Of a DNA stretch of 64,000 bases, positions 45,101-55,590 are shown one piece after another. Position 1 is the first letter of the stretch, and each line of letters opens with the position of its first letter. This DNA is from Anas platyrhynchos (Eukaryota > Chordata > Aves > Anseriformes > Anatidae), in the NCBI RefSeq assembly GCF_047663525.1, contig NC_092600.1, forward strand, positions 8,653,501 through 8,717,500, given 5' to 3'. The translations under genes and the position numbers were made by a program. Below the pieces are notes generated by a model. It did not search any database and was not told the origin of the DNA. It saw only the letters and a program-made list of their open reading frames with translations.

Positions 45101-48100
45101 ACCGCTCTGGGCCGAGTTTCCTTGTGGGCTGGCAGGGAGAAAGAGCACAGAAGCTGCTCATGGCACAGCCCCTGCAGTGCACGGGGAGCCCAGTGCAGAC
45201 CCACCCTCCCCACCAGTCCCCACAGAGCTGCTTGTGCCAAGGCAGAGGAGGTCAAGCAGCCCCTGGCCATGTACCAAAACCGTGCCCTGCACTCAGCCCA
45301 GCCACATCACCACCCTGGGGGCTTAACTAGATCAATTTAATGTCCAATGCCATTATTCGGCACTTTTTCAACAGGGAGCTTGGCTTGCCATACAGCACAG
45401 GCAGTCCCTGCAACAGGACTCCCCCCCCACCTGTCTGTGTGGAAGTCAGCAGCAGGTCCCCATTACAGAGATTATCCCAGGAGAGCCAGGGAACCAGCTT
45501 TCTACAGCAATTGCTGCTGCAGAGAGGGCTCTACACCCTGTCTGCCCGCTGACACTGCTGCGCTGGGGGAAACGAAGGGACTGCAGCAGCCAAAACCAAG
45601 AAATCTCAGAGCTCCTCAGCAAAAGCGTTGAAAAAGCAGCAACTGATCCCTGCTCAAGCCTGGCAGTCCTAAAATCCAGGGGGACTGACCAGTGCCCAGA
45701 GAGCATGTGGGGCACCAGGCACTGCCTCCCAGCCAGCAGGTGAGGACGTGCTGGGGCCAGGCAGCAGGGCTGGCTGCCAGGAGGCAGGCTTTGCTGGGCA
45801 AGCTGTCTTGAGAGATTTTGAGCACAGCAATCACTGCTTTGTGTACAGGAGCAGCAAGAATGCCTTTAAAAAGGAGCAAGGGTTGCACAAGAAACGTGCC
45901 CTGCTCTGTGTCTAGCTTCCCCATCACTGACGAGTGCTGCGCCGAGCACCTCAGCTCTCACTTCTCCATCTCAGGTGGTGCCCTTGGGTGCAGCTGAACC
46001 GCTCCCACCCTGATTAACCTCCAAACCACCCCTAGGAGAAAGCACACCACACTTGTGGAAGGGGGCAGAAACTGGTGCCGGGGTTTGTGGGGCCAGGCTG
46101 CCATGCTCACCCTCTGTTTGCGGAGAAGGGCCGTCTGTTGTTCATGCAACTCTTCTGCAAAAGGGGCAGGAGCACATTTGTCAACCAGAAACAGAAAAGT
46201 CTTTCATATGAGCAGAGATGCAGGAAGTTAAATCAGCTCCCGTCCTGCCCCATCCTCCTCCCAGACCCAGGGAACTGTGGGGGCTCTTCCTGAAGAAGCA
46301 GCTCTGAAGCTTGCTCCATACAGGGTTTCATTCCCACCAAATGATCTGGCAGAACCATGGAGATCCCAAACCTGCCCTTTATCTCCCATGTAGCATCACC
46401 CACCAGGACAGCAAAAGGGCCTGTTCTGCCATGTCCAAACCTGGCCACTTTTTGTATGTTCACACACATCCATCCCACTGCAGGGCCTGCAGTACAACCT
46501 GCTTCTCCCCCACCATCAGCTAGCTCCAGCATCCTGAGCCCTGGGGTCACCACAGGCTGTCCCTGGCAGTCCCTGGCCACAAGGATCCCTCAGAACCCCC
46601 CAGCCCCTTCCCTGAGCTCAGGGGAGGCTTCGAGCTCGGTCTCACCTGGTTTGCACACTCTGCAGTGAGTGGTTTGTTGCGCTGGGCAGTTCCACCAGAC
46701 TGGCCTCCTCTTTGGGCTTCTTTTTTGCTGAAGAAGAAGATACAAGAAAAGAGGGATCGCTATGGCAGTGCAAGTGCCACCAGGACCTGGGGCTGCCCCG
46801 CAAACCCATGTCATGCCATCAGGCACCAGCTCCCCATCCACAGACCCTGTTCCTGGTGGCCCTGCTCCTAATTCCCTCCCCTAAACCTTCTCCCTTCTCC
46901 TCACCATTCCCACTGTACGCTACATCCTGGGTCCAGGTGGCTGCTTTCATATCAGGGCTGCTTCTGCATATGCTCTATGGGAGTAGAGAGAGAGCATCTG
47001 GAAGGCAAAGTACACGCGTGGGAAACTCCTCGGGAGCTACCCGCGGCCGACAGCCCCTGGGGAAGGGGTAGCTCTCTATCAACCCTGCTTCTCCTCTACT
47101 CCCCGCTGCTTCTCACCTGCCCTTGGGCCCATCTCACCAAAAGGGAGGTAGAAAGAGGGGCAATAGCCAAAGCCCTATGGCAAGAGCATCTCTCGGAGGG
47201 CCACTGGGATTCAGGACTCCCCCAGGCGTCACCCAGGTGCAGAAGCTGCAGTTTCACAGCACGAGGTTTTCCTCTTTGCCGTTGCTGGAAGCTATACTCA
47301 CAACTTCTCTGCACACATGAGACACTTGTTGGTGTGCTGCTTGCCAGAGGAATCCCGAACAGGGTCGTTCTCCCGCGTGCAGGACAGCCGTCCTCCAGCC
47401 TCGAACTGCGAGCGATACTCACTGCAGTCATCCTGTGGAAGGAGGGCAGCGGTTAGGGCACCCCGTCCTCCCTGCCTCGTTGACCTGATTCTTAGAAACC
47501 TGGGGTTTCCTGCCAGGAAAGCACTGAACCATCACAAATGCATCACAGGGAAGGCTGGGTGCGAACGAGAGAAGAGGGTGTGCAGTATCAGCCACTTAGT
47601 ATATAAACAGAGTGAGTCAGAAAAATGATGGGTGCCTCTGCCTGCACAGCACGTGTCAGGAGTTTTCTACTACAGCCTGACTAATTATTGTGCTCCGTGT
47701 TGGGCTATCCAAAGCACGCCAGTGATGTGGCCGATAGGTAACAAAGCCGTCCCACTTCTCCCACCATCCTTAGCACGCAGCTACAGCTTTTATCCCAGAT
47801 CTTGGCTCAGATAATTCCATGTAGAAAGCAGTACTACCCTCCACCACCAACCACACTCTGGGACAAAAGCACAATGCAAACATCCTTAAAAGTCCCTGAG
47901 GTGTGGAAGGCTGTTTGGAGAGAAGATGATTAATTTGTTCCCTGCTGAACGTCACTGCACAGAAAGCATGTTAATTTGCCCCCATTATGTAACCTGGAGG
48001 GAAGCATTCGGTCCCTCCAATTTCTGCTACTGGAGATCCTGCAACAGCTGATCCCAAATAGCAGATATTGAAGATGCATACCTGGATCCCACTTACATCT

Positions 48101-51100
48101 TACAAATAGGTTTTAATATTTGCTATTTTCTGCTCACTTAGAGATTACACAAGAGGTTTTGGCCAGCTTGCATTAAGGTCCTTAGCAGGTCAGTGCCTCC
48201 TCCTTTGCCTAGAAGTCAGCAGTTGTCTGTGCCCAGGGGGGATTTCCCCCAGCAGCACACCCCAAATCCCTCAGCCTCTCCTCCCACTCCTCAGCTTTGC
48301 TACTGGACTAACACTGGCAGCCACCAAACAAAACACTCCGAGCACACAAACCCACACCTTCCTAGTGCCAAACCAGCTGTGGGGAGTAGAGGCCCAACCT
48401 GACACCAGGTGAACCAAGCTCCAGGTGACCCCTGGGCCTGCTGTTGCCTCAGAGACTGATCTGCTTTTCCCCTAGCAGCCTCTCTCAAACTCTCTCCCTT
48501 TGAGCCAGTATTTCTGGAGCTTTGTTCACAGCCTGACCTCTGCTGCAAAAGCCTTGCTGAGACATAAATTTGCCTTTTTCATGGGTCTGTCGCATCCTTG
48601 ACCCACTAATAAATGCAGGGCTTTCTTATCCTTTGTCATTTCTAATTGACGAGCAGGAATTCTCGTTAATCACTGCCTGTGTGATCTTGCACTCTGTTAT
48701 TACATTTTATCTTGTTTCTATTACTCCAGGCCTCAGCACTATCCAATTAGTCCTGAGTGATCTGCTGATCCTTCTCTGCTGATGCTGCCTCCCAGCTTTG
48801 CCATCAGCAAGTTTCACTCACACTTCCATTTTTTTGTGCCAAAGTCATTAGGAAAAGCACTAAAACGGGATTATCCCCAAGACTGAGGCTTAAGGGGACC
48901 ACACTAGTCCCCAGTATGGCAGAAATCAAAAGGTAAGCATCGATGAGTACCTCTTTTTTTCGTTACTGAATTGCTTTCACCAGGAAGGCATCAGCACACA
49001 ACACCACAGTGGCTGCATTATGAGAGCAAAGTTTCCAATGGGGAAAGCTAAAAACTGAGCTACCCTAGAGACTGCACAGGGCTGAGCTCTCCTCCCACAA
49101 CATAATGATCTTTGGAGCATCTCAGAGCACAGATTTAAAGCTTTTCACCCAGCTTTTCTTTTTAACCTAATTAACACCTTCAGTAGCACTGGCTTCCCCA
49201 TCCTTTGCCAGCTGTCAGGACAGTACAGCACACTTTTTATTCTCATAGGATTTGTCTGTGTCATTAGATCTGTGGGTCAGTGAGATAGACCATAACATTC
49301 AAACAGAAACTATTTACTCAGAGGATTAAGAGCATCAGCAAGAAACAAGCAGGGAAAGCAAAGTGGATCTCCAAGTGAAATCAGGAGAGACAGAGCAACT
49401 GAGTACAGTAATGCTGCCTCTTTATCTTGAATGAAAATCCAAAAGAGTTGTCTATTGACCTAATACTTAAATCTCACCTTATCATTTCTTCCTCTGGTTG
49501 TAGTTGCTTTATGCTCATTCTCCCTTTTGCTGAAAGAGAAACAGGATGAGAAAGTGAAGAAATATTGCTCCAGGGAGCCCCAGTAACAGCAGCAGTGGTT
49601 TTCTCTACTCACAACTTCTCTGCACACATGATGCACTTATTGCTGTGCTGCTTCCCTGAGGAATCCCGGACAGGGTCATTCTCTCTTGTACAAGAAAGTT
49701 TCCCTTTCTTGAACAGATCCCGAAACTCCCGGCACTCATCCTGTAGAAGCGCCAGAAACGTGGTTTCACATAGACATGCTGACCGCAGTGCATCTCCCAC
49801 AAATCCACAAAGCATCACGCATCCAATCAATTACATTTCAAACACAACTTGTTTCCTTGAAGCATAAAACTCACTGGCAAACCATAAATCGTTTGCCTGA
49901 TGCACCATTTCTTAAACTGTAGCATGCAGCATAAAAATCTGTATTCTTAGATGAGCACATTTATCATCTCCATCCAGGGTAGTCTTATTCCTACTTCTAA
50001 TAGAGACAACATGCAAGAGCTTGCCTGAAGAACCTAGGTTCTGCTCTATGTATAAAAGCAACAATTTTGTTAGTTTTCCTATTGCTAGCGAGTAAACACG
50101 CTACCAAGAATTTTAAAAGGCAGTGGACAGTAGACAGATGAAGCTGCAGGCATTAAAGAAAAAATCCTTGTAGAGCTCACACTTCCAGGCTCAAAGGAAA
50201 AATAGGGGGACATTTTTACCCTCTACATAGAATGACACTGTATTAATTTAAGCAAAGCACTCTTCCACAACAATACTTTTGTAGCAAAACCTGCTTAAGC
50301 ATTTCAGCCTGGCCTTTACTTTCTTCTGAGCAGCTTTCCTATGGCTTTTGGGACACATGAATAGGCCTGCAGCACCAGCAGCACACACTATGTGCAAGTC
50401 TTTAAAATCCTTTATGCAGCACTTTTAAGGTTATCTGCCATGTGGTCTGTAACAGTTTTTTCCCCTCACAGTGCATTTGGAGGAGATGGTATTGCAGCTT
50501 ATCCCAGATCTGCTGATAGGAAAGCCCAGAAAATTACTTGCCAAAAGCCACACTGAACCTGTGGCTGAACAACGAGATTCAGGGTAGGTCTCTGCCTGAC
50601 ACCCTGGAGCAGTCCTTTTGCCACACACTGGCAAGTCTGATGTTTAAAAAAGATTTCCCTTCAATCAGCTATGTTTTACAAATCATTTCAATTACCTGGA
50701 CAGACCAGAGCAAGAAAGCTATCCTACTTAACCAGGAGGTATAAAAAATTAAATCCCTGTAACCAACACTATCTGATGAACAGCAACTCTCTCCTACACA
50801 GAATGAAAACCCAAGGCTGGAAAGGACAAGTCCCTCTACGTAAAGACATGCTGTCTAGAAAAACAGCTGTGGGTAAAAAAGAAACCAGCCAGGTTCATCA
50901 ACAAGATAAACAAGGCACAATTAGAGCCAGCCTGTCCCACACCCTGCCCTAGTCAGAGCTCACATGCACCACCACTATTAATTATTTGCCGAATGCCAGC
51001 AGTGTGCTTTATAAGCAGGAGACATCTTCCTTAGCCTACACTCTACACAGAACATATGCACTGTGTTGGTAACTGCCTGATAGGGACTGCAGGCAGGGAA

Positions 51101-54100
51101 GCACACAATGAGTGGGTTGGAGACCGACAAGGCCATGCCACGGCATCACCCCGCTGCTGGTGTCCCACCAGAAGTAGCGATGCTTCACCTCACCTCTCCG
51201 GAGCTCACGTCTCTGTTCACTTCTCCACCACTCCCTTTGTTTTTTGAGTCTCTTTCCCTGCAAGAAAGGGAGGTGTGAGCGACAGAGCAGCATGCAGCCC
51301 TCAGACGTAAAACCAAAATAAGGGGTGATTAAAGGCCAGCCCTGCCAACCCCACCTCCCCGTTGTGCAACGCAGCGGGACAGCCCAGGACTCGGGGCTCC
51401 AGCCCCGTGAGACATGCTCAGGGTATTTAGCATCTCCTCATCAGTGGCATTTTGCCATCCTTTCTCTCTGCCTAACACCCAGGTGTTCCATCCCATTCAA
51501 CATCATCTACAGCAATAAGAAATGAAATCCACGTGTTTTTTTCTCCCCCGTGGACTTGTTCCTCACAGCCTGTCCCCCCTGCCCTCTGTGCTATCAGCTC
51601 CAGAGCACTAACAGGCACGCAGGTTTGCTGAAGATCTATGGACAGATCTGCCTGGCCTGGGGCTGCAGCACTCAGATGGAGCCTCCCAGGAGCAGGCACT
51701 TCGCTATGGGATGAGAGAAGGCATCTAAGGGGCCGGGCGGACGATACTCACAGCAGCCTCTGGCACATCAGGCACTTGTTGAGGTCCCTCTTGCCATCCG
51801 GGCCGTTGATGGGCTGCTTGTTGGTGGGGCAGGAAAACTTGCCACTGCGAAGGAGGGACCAAATTTTCATGCACTCGTTCTGAAACGTGCGGAAGAGGGT
51901 AGTCAGCGGAGGGTTCCCTCGGAGGCCATCGAGATCCTGAGGACAGTTCATTCACATTTCATTTTTAGGGTGGTCTGTGTTCTCTGGACAACAATGAGCT
52001 TTCCACACCAGGGTGGCTACCACACTCCTTGCCCCCATCCCTCACCACAGGCTGTGCCAGGAGCCCCTCTTGTGGCTCCCAAGGCAGAAGAGACAAGAAG
52101 AAAGCTCAAAGCCCGCTGCAAGGGCCATTATTCATGAGAAAAGGAATACACATTTAATTTGCATACAGCTGCAAATTGCTACCCACTGCAGGGGAGGACT
52201 GTATATTATAAAGTAATTCAAGAGCAGCAAATAAAGCCCTAGAAGTGCCAGCGGGATGTGAAAGCAATGAATTGGCCAGAGCAGAGTGAGGAGAGATTTG
52301 TGTGCAAGGGATGAGCCACAGAGAAGTACAATCTTCTCAGGGAGCGGAGCACCAACATTGTCTCATGTGGCATCAGCCAGTTGCCTCTTCTGCTGGGGAA
52401 CTGGAGATGCACGTTAGGGAGAATGAACAAAGCATTTAGTGTTGTATTTTGTTTTGTTTTTTGTCTACTATATTTTCTAAATGGGTCTTTGCTAGGGAGA
52501 GACAAGCTAGTTTGATTAAAACATGAATAGAGCTGACTTCTTGGTCATTGAATCAGATCATTTTCTGAATCTCAAAGGACTTTGCTTAATTCTTTTAATT
52601 ATCAGACTCAGAAAAGGGGGGTTTCTGCTGAATCAGAAGCAAATATCATTAGAAATATAGCTCATGCCATTTCTAACTTCGTCCCATAAGACTTCCAGCT
52701 CTGAGCAGTTTGGTGCACTATGCTGAACACATATCTGAACACACACTGTCAGCTAGAGCCATTGCTGATTATAAGCATGTTGTCTCTAAACATGGTGAAA
52801 TTCAATCCCTGTTTTCAGCCCTAGAACAACAGCGTGATCTCTCAGTACAGTTTGTCTGAATGACTTTGCTTAAAGCGTGCATTAAGTAGTGTAGCTGTCA
52901 AAACAAAAGAAGAACCAAAATAGAAAAGGTTGGACTCGCCTTAATCGAAGCTTGGCTGGCAACATCTGTGGAGAAAAACAAACAAACAAACAAACAATGA
53001 AACCATACAAAGTCTTTGAAAGGAAATTTTTAAAATCAAAAGCCTTTAATTAAAATACTTGATGCAGTTTCATAATCCACTCAAATACCTCTAAATAAAA
53101 ACTAATCCAATACATTATTGTACATTGATAGAAAGGATTGGGCATTAGAGACTTTCTGGAAGATTGCTTTTTTTTGCAATTCAAATGCAAAAACAAATCC
53201 TTTTTTGTGCCCCCCTTCACTGTGTTACTTTTCAGAGTATTAAAATCCCAATTTCAAGGATTGTTTGATAACTGTTTCTCTATTATTCTACTCCACTGCC
53301 TTGGTAGTGGCATCAGCCTTACACAAATACTTTTAGCTTTCTTCATCTTCACATAAAACTGGGACACTAGAGCCAGCCCATAATATCATTGTTTATCCAA
53401 ACCTTCAAATTCCTTTTCAAGGCCCATTCCATTCGCAGTATTTCTTATAAATTACCAAATTAATGAGTCAGTAGATGAGTCGCTGATATGTTTCTTTCTA
53501 CTAAGCCATTTAGAGCAAGTATAATATATATTTCATCCTTTTCTCTTGCATCATCTGTGGCATCACAGGGAACCATCAAAAAATCCTCCATCAGCTCTTT
53601 TTCAGTATAAATGGGCAGCAAAGTGAAAGACCATTACATCAAGTCTGAACTGCTGAAGTTTCTCTACTGCAGCCCTATGAAAATGCATTCACTAGCAAGA
53701 CCTTTGACAAGAAATCCCCATTTTTCTGAATTCACCAAAATATAATTTTGTTCAAAATTAAACATTTTACGTGAAAGTCCAGCCAGGTTGGAAATTTGTA
53801 TTCTTCCACATGAACAACTGGGGTGATTGGTTTTAGGGTTTGTTTTATTATTTTTAAACTGTTAACCCTACTAAATATATTTCCATCTATTGGTGGAACT
53901 TCACCATTCTCACGTGCAAAAGAAAAAGCAATTATCAAGAATGTGTTAAATAAAAATCAATCCCATAAGTGGTACAGAAAAAATGGTCTTCTGTTGCTCC
54001 TTTAAAAGAGCAAGGGCTCTCTAATCCTCTATTTTGCTGTCTTTAAGTGCTGTACCAGGCCCAGATTTCAGCACAAAGAACAGAATTTACTAACCTGAGA

Positions 54101-54152
54101 AGAAGCAGAAAAATGCCAGAGCAAGGACCACCGAGGCACCTTCTATTTTCAT
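39133..54152 (-). CDS. LEKTI/SPINK5-like four-domain Kazal protein, 13 coding exons, about 333 aa
   Basis: Predicted secreted multi-domain inhibitor of the LEKTI type, which in mammals restrains skin kallikreins. Minus-strand CDS exons are 54095-54152, 52940-52965, 51752-51879, 51194-51257, 49613-49740, 49478-49529, 47302-47432, 46646-46727, 46111-46154, 45038-45128, 42648-42775, 42218-42281 and 39133-39138. The signal peptide starts MKIEGASVVLALAFFCFF. Domains 1-3 (about 29-92, 93-152, 153-223) are four-cysteine LEKTI domains: FSCPTNKQPINGPDGK and, twice, LSCTRENDPVRDSSGKQH, followed by NKC and MC. Residues 224-268 are a low-complexity cysteine-containing linker. Domain 4 (269-332) has all six cysteines ([18 protein letters not shown]). 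Human LEKTI has 15 domains, so this is a short form. Intron 2 has a GC donor. The last exons are less certain: the stop is placed as AAG TAA directly after the acceptor at 39138, leaving an intron in the 3' UTR. Confidence 0.87.
42218..42775 (-). CDS. LEKTI-like Kazal domain 4 (six-cysteine)
   Basis: Exon 42648-42775 encodes LDCDRILHGVKGGRIFC and CGTDGKTYKNECDLC; exon 42218-42281 encodes RASVYITVNYRGECRNSVPE. It has a full six-cysteine Kazal fold with P1 Lys, unlike domains 1-3. Confidence 0.93.
45038..46154 (-). CDS. LEKTI-like linker exons 9 and 10, possibly an eroded Kazal module
   Basis: Exon 46111-46154 (44 nt; KSCMNNRRPFSANR) has a strong acceptor CCCCTTTTGCAG and donor GG|GTGAGC. Exon 45038-45128 (91 nt; GNSAQSGRDCSPAPGR) has acceptor CTGCCAG and donor CCG|GTATGC. 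Phases 0-2-0 match a Kazal two-exon module and the frame joins domain 3 to domain 4, but no Kazal core remains. These exons are predicted from splice sites and frame only. Confidence 0.5.
46646..47432 (-). CDS. LEKTI-like Kazal domain 3
   Basis: Exon 47302-47432 encodes DDCSEYRSQFEAGGRLSC and TRENDPVRDSSGKQHTNKC; exon 46646-46727 encodes a Gly/Gln-rich linker that ends TAECANQ. P1 is Arg. It is a close copy of domain 2. Confidence 0.9.
48770..48930 (-). mobile_element. CR1 internal fragment, antisense
   Basis: The plus strand reads GCCATCAGCAAGTTTCACTC and, after a gap, CCCCAAGACTGAGGCTTAAG GGGACCACACTAGTC, which resembles the reverse complement of the CR1 ORF2 region around the FADDT motif. 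The copy is old. It lies in an intron of the LEKTI-like gene and might start as early as 48560. Confidence 0.5.
49478..49740 (-). CDS. LEKTI-like Kazal domain 2
   Basis: Exon 49613-49740 encodes DECREFRDLFKKGKLSC and TRENDPVRDSSGKQHSNKC; exon 49478-49529 encodes KRENEHKATTTRGRNDK. P1 is Arg. The intron inside the domain is very short (83 nt). Confidence 0.92.
51194..51879 (-). CDS. LEKTI-like Kazal domain 1
   Basis: Exon 51752-51879 encodes NECMKIWSLLRSGKFSC and GPDGKRDLNKCLMC; exon 51194-51257 encodes a polar linker ERDSKNKGSGGEVNRD. There are four cysteines only, the standard LEKTI short pattern. The P1 position is Thr. Confidence 0.9.
52940..52965 (-). CDS. LEKTI-like exon 2: micro-exon with GC donor
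   Basis: A 26-nt exon encoding DVASQASIK (with the G from exon 1), acceptor CTCCACAG|ATG, donor AAG|GCGAGT. No GT donor nearby keeps the frame, so a GC-AG intron is the best reading. Confidence 0.72.
52974..52998. repeat. (CAAA)n microsatellite
   Basis: Six CAAA units. Read on the minus strand they form a (TTTG)n tract directly upstream of the acceptor of LEKTI-like exon 2, so they double as its polypyrimidine-rich region. Confidence 0.9.
54095..54152 (-). CDS. LEKTI-like exon 1: signal peptide
   Basis: The ATG at 54152-54150 is followed by KIEGASVVLALAFFCFFS and a phase-1 donor TCAG|GTTAGT. A TATA box lies about 90 bp upstream. Confidence 0.88.
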
Positions 54153-54238
54153 GGTGAGGGTGGCGACTGTTTGCCTGTGTTGACTCTATTAGTGCATTGC
54201 TCAATGAGACCCAAAGAAAGGGCTCAGGTCAGATCACG

Positions 54239-54246
54239 TATATATA
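54239..54246 (-). promoter_or_regulatory. TATA box of the LEKTI-like gene
   Basis: TATATATA on the minus strand about 90 bp upstream of the ATG at 54152. Confidence 0.75.
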
Positions 54247-55439
54247 GATGAGCAGATTCTCCGCCTTCGTTATGACATAATCTTCCCAAGAACCATCATT
54301 AGCCGCAAAAACCAGTTTGATGACAGTAGCTTTAAATTCTAATCATCCCATTAACACAATTAATTTCCATAAGGATGGGACATATTTGAGTCACTCCCTG
54401 CATTTTGTCAAGGTAAGAAAATTATAAATGGATCATTTCATTTTACCCACATGGCCGGGGGAATTCTTACCACCTTCAGGGCGGTTTATAAGACAGAGGT
54501 ATTTCAGAGCATACCACTAATTGCTTTTCATATCTCAACAAAATAGCTGAAAGGGGTTTATTTTAATTATTTTGTTTCAGCAGACAATGGGAAGACTGGG
54601 TCACTCAAGACCTCTGCAAGTCAGTCGGCTTTCATTAAAGCACCTAAGTTTGAAGCCAAATAGTAAGCATCCAGGCAAGTTTGAAAAACACCAGGCTTGA
54701 GGCAGTGTTGAAAGACTTTGAATTTGTTCCTACAATTCACATAGTGCTGCGTTAACTAGAAAACCTTATTGCAAGATCCTCATTCATCCCTTCCCTGTTT
54801 TTCTCCATTATCTTTGGAAGAAAGGGCAGTGTTATTAGTGAAAAACCTTTCCTCAGCCCACCTGGGACCTGGCAGACCGTATAGATACTGCTCCTCAAGC
54901 AGATCAGTGCTCACAGAGGTGTGACGTTATTGATGCTAAAGGGTTCAGCAAAGTGGCCTCGCTTAAGTCTCTCCCAAAGAAAAGGTGAAATAATGAAGGT
55001 GGTTGTTCCAGGGGACAGAGTTTATCAGAAGATGCAAGAAAAGAAAACAAGGTTAACGTCAAAGTTTTGGAATACGATTTACACAGGAAGAAGCTGTGCA
55101 GCTTGTTCACTGGGAAGAATAGGAGAATTTGGAGAGAAAAGTCATTTGTAAGGTTTGAAGGTGGATAAATGGCAATCCAGCAGACCAGAGCTGCAAGATA
55201 CTTGAACACAGGCAAGCAGGCAGAAGCCGTACCAGAGAGGCAAGTCAGCTCCATCTGAAGAAGGAAGAAAACATATTTTCGCATGACGTATGCACTTGGC
55301 CAGAGAGGCCAACGCAGCTCAGCTCAAGTATAAACTCTCATAATAAATTGCTGCCACATGTTTCCCAAATCAGAATAGTTGCTACTGTTTACAACTGGAG
55401 CCAAAGCCAAACGAGTAGAAAGTCCTAATTTGGTATGTG

Positions 55440-55590
55440 GTCATCCCTAATGTTTCTTTTCCACTCAAAAAATTAAGTCATAGGCAGGTTCACAGTGGTG
55501 AATTTGGAAAATGAAACTGCCCGAGGTCACACAGATGCTTAGTGGTAGATTGGAAGAGCTGTGTGTTGCCCTGAACCATGACATCATTTC
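55440..55590 (+). mobile_element. MIR-like SINE remnant
   Basis: ATGAAACTGCCCGAGGTCACACAGATGCTTAGTGGTAGATTGG follows the MIR 3' half (GAAACTG, AAGGTCACACAGCTAGTAAGTGG). The boundaries are rough. Confidence 0.6.
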
